Part shown: positions 58,994 to 64,000 of the stretch, in pieces
Numbering within the stretch: the stretch's first letter is position 1
How the letters are laid out: each line of letters begins with the position of its first letter
DNA from: Amycolatopsis nalaikhensis
Lineage (GTDB): Bacteria; Actinomycetota; Actinomycetes; Mycobacteriales; Pseudonocardiaceae
Length of the DNA: 64,000 nt
NCBI RefSeq assembly: GCF_030264295.1
Contig: NZ_CP127173.1
Coordinates: forward strand, 1,371,501-1,435,500
Direction: 5' to 3'
The notes under the pieces: generated by a model
Databases searched by the model: none
Told to the model about the DNA's origin: nothing
What the model saw: only the letters and a program-made list of their open reading frames with translations
Translations under genes and position numbers: made by a program

Positions 58994-59037
58994 CTGGCGG
59001 GACCTGCCTCGCGCCGCTTCGAGGCAGGTCCCGCCAG
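58994..59037. terminator. Perfect 18-bp hairpin between convergent genes
   Basis: Arms 58994-59011 and 59020-59037 (CTGGCGGGACCTGCCTCG and complement) pair perfectly around an 8-base loop. The element starts 6 bp after the SRPBCC stop and ends 6 bp before the kinase stop, so it serves both convergent transcripts. Confidence 0.75.
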
Positions 59038-59042
59038 GGTCT

Positions 59043-60011
59043 TCACACGCGCTGGGTCGCCGCCTTCAAGGCCGCCTTGGCGTCCTCCGAGGCACCCAGC
59101 GTGTCGAGTCCGAACAGGGCCGCGCCGACGACCGGGTTCACGTCGACGACGTGGACCACCGCGCGCGGCGCCACCTTCAGGCAGCGGCGCTCGATCTCCG
59201 CGATCACCGGCGCGCCGACCCCGGTCAGGACGCCGCCGCCGAGGACGATCTCCGGCGCGTCTTCGGTCAGGTCCAGTTCGCGGAGGATCACCGCCGCGAA
59301 CACGCTGACCTCCTCGACGAACCGCGTCACGATGTCCTGCGCGACCTCGTCGCCCGCCGCCGCCACTTCGAACAGCAGCGGGCACAGGCCGTGGATCGAG
59401 GCCGGGTCGATCTCCTCGAAGTGCAGGCCCTGCACCACGTCCAGCAGCGTCGGCCGGTCGAAGTAGCCGGCGACGGCGGACAGCAACGCCGTCCGCGGGC
59501 CGCGGCCGTCTTCGGCGCGGACCGCCCACCACAGGGCTTCTTCGCCGAGGCGGTAGCCGCCGCCCCAGTCGCCGGAAATCTTGCCCAGCGCGGGAAAGCG
59601 GTGCACGCGGCCGTCCGGGCCGACCCCGGCGCCGTTGATCCCGGCGCCGCACACGACGGCGACACCCACCCCCGCGCTACCCGCCCGAAGCAGCGCGAGG
59701 GTGTCGTTGCCGACGGTCAGCGTGTCGCTCCAGCCGCGGGCCGCCAGCGCCGCGTGCAGGGCCTCTTCCTCGCGCGGGAAGTCGAGGCCCGCCAGGTACG
59801 CGGAGGTGTGCACCGCGGACGGCTTCTCGCCGAACGCGGGGTACGCCTCGAGCACCAGGTCTTCCAGCGCGGCGACGCAGGCCGCGACGCCGATGTTCTG
59901 CGGCGACGCGCCGGGGCCGCGGGACTTGCCGAGCACGACGCCGTCGTCCGAGATCACGAGGACCTCGGTTTTGCTGTTCCCCCCGTCGATGGCGATGACC
60001 GCAGGCTTCAT
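59043..60011 (-). CDS. N-acetylglucosamine kinase-like (BadF/BadG ATPase family)
   Basis: This 322-residue ASKHA-fold kinase has the phosphate-1 loop AIDGGNSKTEVLV (about 7-19), an SAYLAGLDFP segment, phosphate-2 VVCGAGINGAGVGPDGR, and the GDWGGGYRLGEEALWWAVR motif of eukaryotic-type GlcNAc kinases. An adenosine-site motif EIVLGGGVLTG comes near the end. It would phosphorylate N-acetylglucosamine or another hexose taken up by the ABC system encoded upstream. It is the last gene of the operon, coupled to the GH4 gene by ATGA. Confidence 0.86.
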   Translation of the reverse strand: MKPAVIAIDGGNSKTEVLVISDDGVVLGKSRGPGASPQNIGVAACVAALEDLVLEAYPAFGEKPSAVHTSAYLAGLDFPREEEALHAALAARGWSDTLTVGNDTLALLRAGSAGVGVAVVCGAGINGAGVGPDGRVHRFPALGKISGDWGGGYRLGEEALWWAVRAEDGRGPRTALLSAVAGYFDRPTLLDVVQGLHFEEIDPASIHGLCPLLFEVAAAGDEVAQDIVTRFVEEVSVFAAVILRELDLTEDAPEIVLGGGVLTGVGAPVIAEIERRCLKVAPRAVVHVVDVNPVVGAALFGLDTLGASEDAKAALKAATQRV

Positions 60012-61273
60012 CCGCGCGCCCACGGCAAGTACTCGCGGTTGATCCGCACGAGCGAGTCGGCGAGCGTGTCGGCCTTGCTGTACTGGCCGACGAGCGGGTG
60101 TGCGAGCAGGGCGTCGGCGACGCGGTCGCGGCCGCCCTTGACCGCCGCCTCCAGCGCGAGGAACTCGTAGGCCGTCGTCGCCGAAATCAAGCCCGAGAAG
60201 TTCGGCTCGACCGGTGGCTGCGGGATCGCAACCGCACCCTGGGAGTCCACAGTGGACCGGGACTCGATGACGGCGTCGTCCGGCAGGAACGGGAACGTGC
60301 CGTCGTTGCGGACGTTCACCACGTGCTCCTCGGCCGGGCCGCCCGCGGTCAGCGCGTGCACCAGCTGCACGGCGGCTTCCGAGTAGTAGGCGCCGCCGCG
60401 CTTCTCCAGCGACTCCGGCTTGGTGTTCTGCTCCGGGTCGAGGTAGATCTTCAGCAGTTCTTCCTCGACGTCGGAGACGACGTCCGCGCGCGGCCGCTCG
60501 GTGCACTGCTTGGTGACCTGCTCGTCGTGCGCGTAGAAGTACTTCAGGTAGTACGACGGCACGACGTTCATCCGCCGCAGCCACTCCGGCGGGACGCTGA
60601 CCTCGTTGGACAGGTAGTCGAGGTGCTGGTCGAGCAGTTCCGGCAGCCGGTCGACGCCGTCGACGAGGGCGCCGCGCTCCCAGCTCAGGTGGTTCAGTCC
60701 GGTGTGGACGAGCTTGACGTCGTCCGCGCCGACGCCGAGCAGGCGACCGAACTGCCGCTGGAGGTTGATGGCGACGTTGCACAGCCCGACCGCGCGGTGG
60801 CCCTCGTTGAGCAGGGCGCGGGTGACGATGCCGACCGGGTTGGTGAAGTTGACGATCCATGTGTCGTCGCCCGCGATCTTGCGGACGCGGTCGGCGATGT
60901 CGAGCACCACCGGGACCGTGCGCAGCGCCTTCGCCAGGCCGCCCGCGCCGGTCGTCTCCTGCCCGACGCAGCCACACACGTGCGGGAACGTTTCGTCGGA
61001 CCGCCGCGCCCGCTGGCCGCCGACCCGCAGCTGGATGAGCACGGCCGACGCGCCGTCGACGCCCTCTTCCAGCGACTGCGTGGTCTTGATCCGCGCCGGG
61101 TGGCCGGCGTGGTCGAGGAGCCGCTGGCTGAACCCGCCGACGGCCTCGACGCGGTAGGCGTCCGGGTCGACCAGCACGATCTCGTCGACGTCCAAAGTGG
61201 ACCGGCGCCCGGCGATCCCGTCGATCAGCTCCGGCGTGTAGGTGGACCCGCCACCGACGACTGCCAGCTTCAT
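60008..61273 (-). CDS. GH4 family glycosidase, 6-phospho-beta-glucosidase type
   Basis: This 421-residue NAD- and Mn-dependent GH4 enzyme hydrolyses glycosides by an oxidation-elimination route. Visible landmarks are the Rossmann loop VGGGSTYTPELI, RVGGQRAR with ETFPHVCGCVGQETTG, WIVNFTNPVGIVT, the metal-binding Cys in VGLCNVAINLQ and His in GLNHLSW, and YYLKYFYAHDE. Phosphorylated disaccharides are typical substrates, yet the linked importer is an ABC system. Substrate phosphorylation by the adjacent kinase, or action on unphosphorylated sugar, must therefore be assumed. It has ATGA overlaps at both ends. Confidence 0.9.
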   Translation of the reverse strand: MKLAVVGGGSTYTPELIDGIAGRRSTLDVDEIVLVDPDAYRVEAVGGFSQRLLDHAGHPARIKTTQSLEEGVDGASAVLIQLRVGGQRARRSDETFPHVCGCVGQETTGAGGLAKALRTVPVVLDIADRVRKIAGDDTWIVNFTNPVGIVTRALLNEGHRAVGLCNVAINLQRQFGRLLGVGADDVKLVHTGLNHLSWERGALVDGVDRLPELLDQHLDYLSNEVSVPPEWLRRMNVVPSYYLKYFYAHDEQVTKQCTERPRADVVSDVEEELLKIYLDPEQNTKPESLEKRGGAYYSEAAVQLVHALTAGGPAEEHVVNVRNDGTFPFLPDDAVIESRSTVDSQGAVAIPQPPVEPNFSGLISATTAYEFLALEAAVKGGRDRVADALLAHPLVGQYSKADTLADSLVRINREYLPWARG

Positions 61274-62160
61274 CCCTTGACTCCCGTGAATGTGATGCCC
61301 TTGACGAACGACTTCTGGGCGAAGATGAACAGCACGATCACCGGCGCCATGATCAGCGCGGTCGCCGCCATCGTCATGTTCCACTCGACATGGTGCATGC
61401 CGCGGAAGGACGCGATGGCCAGCGAAAGCGGCCAGTGGTCCTGGTTCTCGCCGGTGTAGAGCAGCGGCCCGAAGTAGTCGTTCCAGGTGAACAGGAAGCA
61501 GAACATCGCGGTGGCCGCGATCCCCGGCTTGGCCATCGGGATCAGCACCCGGTACATGGCCTGGAACTCGGTGCAGCCGTCGATCTTCGCCGCCTCGATG
61601 TAGTCCTTCGGAATGGTGAGGAAGAACTGGCGGAGCAGGAAGATCGAAAAGGCGTCGAAGAAGAAGTACGGCACGATCAGCGGAACCAGCGTGCCGGTGA
61701 GGCCGAGGCGGACCCACAGGTCGTACAGCGGCACGACGGTGACCTGCGGCGGCAGCAGCATCGCCGCCACGGTCAGCATGAAGAACAGGTTCTGCCCGCG
61801 CCACTTGAGCTTCGACAGCCCGTAGGCCGCCGGGATCGCGGACAGCAGCGCACCCGCCGTCGCCAGCGCCGAATACAGCAGGCTGTTGCCGAAGTATTCG
61901 AGCAGCGGCGCCTTCTGGAACACCTTGACGAAGTTCTCGAAGTGCCATTCGCTCGGCCACAGGCTCGCCGTCATCGCCTGGTCGCTCGCCATCACCGCGG
62001 TGAGGAAGACGAACAGGATGGGCAGCATGAAGATCACGCCCATCGCGATGCCGACGGAATGCAGCGCGATGAACGACAGCCGCTTGTCCCAGTTCCGCTT
62101 GAACCGCACCTTCGGCGGTACGCCCGCTTCGCGCGGCGGCGCTTCGGCCACGGCGGTCAT
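61270..62160 (-). CDS. Carbohydrate ABC transporter permease (MalG-like)
   Basis: This 296-residue permease has six membrane helices and the EAA loop IPKDYIEAAKIDGCTEFQAMYRVLIPMAKPG (about 195-225). The long N-terminal cytoplasmic stretch and FTWNDYFGPLLY are typical of CUT1 sugar permeases. It pairs with the MalF-like permease encoded upstream. No ATPase gene is seen; a shared MsiK-type ATPase is usual in such actinobacterial systems. It is coupled by ATGA to both neighbours. Confidence 0.92.
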   Translation of the reverse strand: MTAVAEAPPREAGVPPKVRFKRNWDKRLSFIALHSVGIAMGVIFMLPILFVFLTAVMASDQAMTASLWPSEWHFENFVKVFQKAPLLEYFGNSLLYSALATAGALLSAIPAAYGLSKLKWRGQNLFFMLTVAAMLLPPQVTVVPLYDLWVRLGLTGTLVPLIVPYFFFDAFSIFLLRQFFLTIPKDYIEAAKIDGCTEFQAMYRVLIPMAKPGIAATAMFCFLFTWNDYFGPLLYTGENQDHWPLSLAIASFRGMHHVEWNMTMAATALIMAPVIVLFIFAQKSFVKGITFTGVKG

Positions 62161-63140
62161 GCGCCCTCCTCCTGGTGCTGGGACTTCCGCAACTGCCGCA
62201 CGAGAATCCACGTGAAGGCCGCGCTCACGATGAACAGCAGGACCGCCATCGCCGCCGCGTAACCCATGTTGAAGTAGCGGAAACCCTGGACGTACAGCCA
62301 GATCGGGTAGGTCAGCGTCGAGTTCTGCGGTGCCCCGATGAGTTTCGAGTTCCCGGCGACGTCGGCGGTACCCGCGCTCGCGGACGCCGCCACGATCGCC
62401 TGCGTGAAGAACTGCAGGGCGTAGATGATCGAGTTGACCACGCCGAACAGCAGCACCGGCGAGATCGACGGCAGCGTGACGTGCCAGAACCGGCGGATTG
62501 GACCCGCGCCGTCGAGTTCGGCGGCCTCGTATTGCTCGGTGGGGACGTCCAGCAGCGCGGCCAGGATGATGATCATCAGCTCGCCGGAGCCCCACAGCGC
62601 GAGCAGCGTCAGCGCGGGCTTCGACATGGCCGGGCTGTTGAACCAGAGGCCACCGTCGATGCCGACGAGCCGCAGGAACCGGTTGACCGGCCCGAATTCC
62701 GGGTTGAACACGAAGACGAAGGCCAGCGTCGCCGCCGCGGGCGGGGCGAGCGTCGGCAGGTAGCAGAGCGTCCGGACCAGGCCGACGCCCGACTTCAGCC
62801 GCGAGATCACCGAGGCGACGCCGAGGGAGAACACGACCCGGCAGACCGTCAGGACGACCACCAGCCACAGCGTGTTGTACGCGGCCGTGCCGACCAGGGG
62901 CTCGGTGGTGAACATCCGGACGTAGTTGTCGAACCCGACGAACGTCGGCGGGTTGATCAGGTCGTAGCGGGTGAAGGAGTAGTAGACGGTGGCGATCAGC
63001 GGGTAGCCGAAGAAGACCAGGAACCCGACGAACGCCGGTGCCATGAAGAGGAAGACCGTCCGGCGGCGCTTGGCCCGGCGGGCCCCCGCCCGCACCGTTG
63101 CCGGTGCGGACGGGGAAGCCTTTTCGGCGAGCGTCGTCAT
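62157..63140 (-). CDS. Carbohydrate ABC transporter permease (MalF-like)
   Basis: This 327-residue permease has a basic N-terminus, six helices, and the EAA loop VPTEQYEAAELDGAGPIRRFWHVTLP (about 210-235). An extra extracytoplasmic insert (about 255-295, Ser/Ala-rich) may contact the binding protein. Its ATG at 63140 overlaps the binding-protein stop (ATGA). It is the MalF partner of a CUT1 importer for an oligosaccharide, perhaps a chitin or cellulose fragment, judging from the GH4 and kinase genes downstream. Confidence 0.92.
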   Translation of the reverse strand: MTTLAEKASPSAPATVRAGARRAKRRRTVFLFMAPAFVGFLVFFGYPLIATVYYSFTRYDLINPPTFVGFDNYVRMFTTEPLVGTAAYNTLWLVVVLTVCRVVFSLGVASVISRLKSGVGLVRTLCYLPTLAPPAAATLAFVFVFNPEFGPVNRFLRLVGIDGGLWFNSPAMSKPALTLLALWGSGELMIIILAALLDVPTEQYEAAELDGAGPIRRFWHVTLPSISPVLLFGVVNSIIYALQFFTQAIVAASASAGTADVAGNSKLIGAPQNSTLTYPIWLYVQGFRYFNMGYAAAMAVLLFIVSAAFTWILVRQLRKSQHQEEGA

Positions 63141-64000
63141 CCGCCCGCGCCCTTCTGCTTCAGTTCGTCGTCGATCTGCGCGTCGACCTTCTTGAGGCCT
63201 TCGGTCAGGTCGGGCACCGAGCCGGCCTGCCACTTCTCGGCGAAGTCGTTGACCGCCTTGAGGTGCGCGTCGCCGATCGGGGTGGTCTGGTTGGCCACCA
63301 GCTTGCCGCTGTCGTAGATGTCGAGGAACGTCTTGAACTGCGGCTGCAGGTCCAGCCGCGGCGAGGTGAGCGACGCCTTGGTGCTGGGCACGTTCTTCAG
63401 GCCGTTGGCCATGTCCACCAGCGTGTCGGTGTCCAGGGTGACCTGCTTGATCAGCTCCCACGCGGCGCCGGGGTTCTTGGCGCCCTTGGGGATGGCGATG
63501 ATCGTGCCGGTGGTGAAGCCGCCGCCGTAGTGGTCGGCCATGGTGTCGAGCACCGGCGCGGGCGCGGTGCCGTAGTTGACGTTCGGCGCCTGGTCCTTGA
63601 GGAACGCGGTGCGGAACTCGCCGTCGTAGATCATCGCCAGCTTGCCCTTGTGGAAGCCGTGGTCGGCGGAGTACTCGTCACCGAGGCCGGCCTTGAACTG
63701 CTCGACCTTGGCGTGGCCGCCGTAGAAGTCGATCAGCTGCTTCTGGAACTCGAACATCGCCTTCCAGCCGGGGTTGGTGGCGAGGTCCGACTTGCCGTCG
63801 GGGCCGAGGAACGGCGCGCCGAAGTTCGGCGCCCAGTACTGGGCCTGGTTGGCGTAGAACGGCATCGAGGGCAGGAAGCCAGCGACCTTGATCGAGCCGT
63901 CCGGGTTGAACTCGGTGAGCTTCTTGGTGGCCTCGAACAGTTCCGACGTCGTCTTCGGCGGCGAGGTGATGCCCTTCGCCGCGAACATGTCCTTGTTGTA
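63137..64000 (-). CDS. Sugar ABC transporter substrate-binding protein, 5' end outside the window
   Basis: This is the C-terminal 287 residues of an extracellular solute-binding protein (family 1, CUT1). Visible parts include SPPKTTSELFEATKKL, FGAPFLGPDGKSDLAT, a YGGGFTTGTIIAIPKGAKNPGAAWELIKQV segment and NGLKNVPSTKASL, all typical of MalE/NgcE-like proteins. The signal peptide and lipobox lie beyond the right edge. It is the first known gene of the operon and overlaps the MalF-like gene by ATGA. The ligand cannot be deduced. Confidence 0.9.
   Translation of the reverse strand, partial: YNKDMFAAKGITSPPKTTSELFEATKKLTEFNPDGSIKVAGFLPSMPFYANQAQYWAPNFGAPFLGPDGKSDLATNPGWKAMFEFQKQLIDFYGGHAKVEQFKAGLGDEYSADHGFHKGKLAMIYDGEFRTAFLKDQAPNVNYGTAPAPVLDTMADHYGGGFTTGTIIAIPKGAKNPGAAWELIKQVTLDTDTLVDMANGLKNVPSTKASLTSPRLDLQPQFKTFLDIYDSGKLVANQTTPIGDAHLKAVNDFAEKWQAGSVPDLTEGLKKVDAQIDDELKQKGAGG

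Noticed and set aside
1..64000. CRISPR arrays, tRNA/rRNA genes, IS elements or a biosynthetic gene cluster
   Set aside because: No regular spaced repeats, cloverleaf sequences, transposase motifs or PKS/NRPS domains were seen on reading both strands.

Overview
The window is high-GC actinobacterial DNA with dense genes, many GTG starts and many ATGA/GTGA start-stop overlaps. Several features point to Pseudonocardiaceae, most likely Amycolatopsis or a close relative: a fused LysX (lysyl-phosphatidylglycerol synthase plus lysyl-tRNA synthetase), an AftB-like arabinofuranosyltransferase expected of an arabinogalactan cell wall, and several intergenic palindrome families. The genus is inferred from gene content, not from a database search. 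I see no insertion sequence, prophage, CRISPR array, tRNA or rRNA.

Layout. 1-9.7 kb: MarR regulator, DUF998 protein, lysX, panB, a CtaG-like protein, uppP, a secreted beta-helix protein, and a proline iminopeptidase with an apparent 5' frameshift. 9.7-21.6 kb: a polyamine/GABA catabolic island. It holds a Pot-type ABC transporter, an aminobutyraldehyde-type dehydrogenase, a GntR regulator, a free-standing cache-domain protein, a PucR regulator, gabT and a second aldehyde dehydrogenase. Together these could take putrescine or GABA to succinate. 21.6-25.1 kb: a small conserved protein, a cobalamin-binding-like protein, an RNB ribonuclease, and a CooC-like ATPase behind a Zur-like box.

25.1-35.4 kb: one minus-strand operon encoding a type IV secretion-like envelope machine. 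It has a pilin-like protein, PrgI/VirB3-like, VirB4-like ATPase, VirB6/TrbL-like, VirB8/TcpC-like, a VirB1-like SLT+NlpC/P60 hydrolase, an 808-residue Pro/Ala-rich protein and a 65-residue protein. No relaxase, coupling protein, integrase or attachment site is present. This is the best candidate in the window for an under-described system.

35.8-44 kb: a SCO6745-family protein, rnpB (RNase P RNA), a redox pair (FAD reductase plus membrane-[3Fe-4S] ferredoxin fusion), a DUF4142 protein, then ECF sigma, zinc-finger anti-sigma and a large LuxR regulator. 44-54 kb: housekeeping genes (ArsB/NhaD-type transporter, AftB-like transferase, RNase HI/phosphatase, zinc ribbon protein, Nif3-like, LMW-PTP, SURF1, PaiB-like, cobD) plus a 20-codon Cys-rich ORF. 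54-59 kb: a gluconate operon with paired GntR operators, an ECF42/DGPF pair, and an ArsR-SRPBCC pair with an apparently leaderless promoter. 59-64 kb: a sugar ABC transporter-GH4-NAG kinase operon, cut off by the window end.

Two signals run across the window. First, convergent gene ends and operon junctions carry long near-perfect palindromes of several families. One family keeps a TCGTGAGTG outer arm and a TTAGAA centre while its inner arms vary with compensation. It sits after rnpB, inside the pot operon, and between two convergent genes whose stop codons it contains. Second, the motif TCCAC(A/T)GTGGA recurs inside unrelated coding regions, often at the cost of rare Thr codons.
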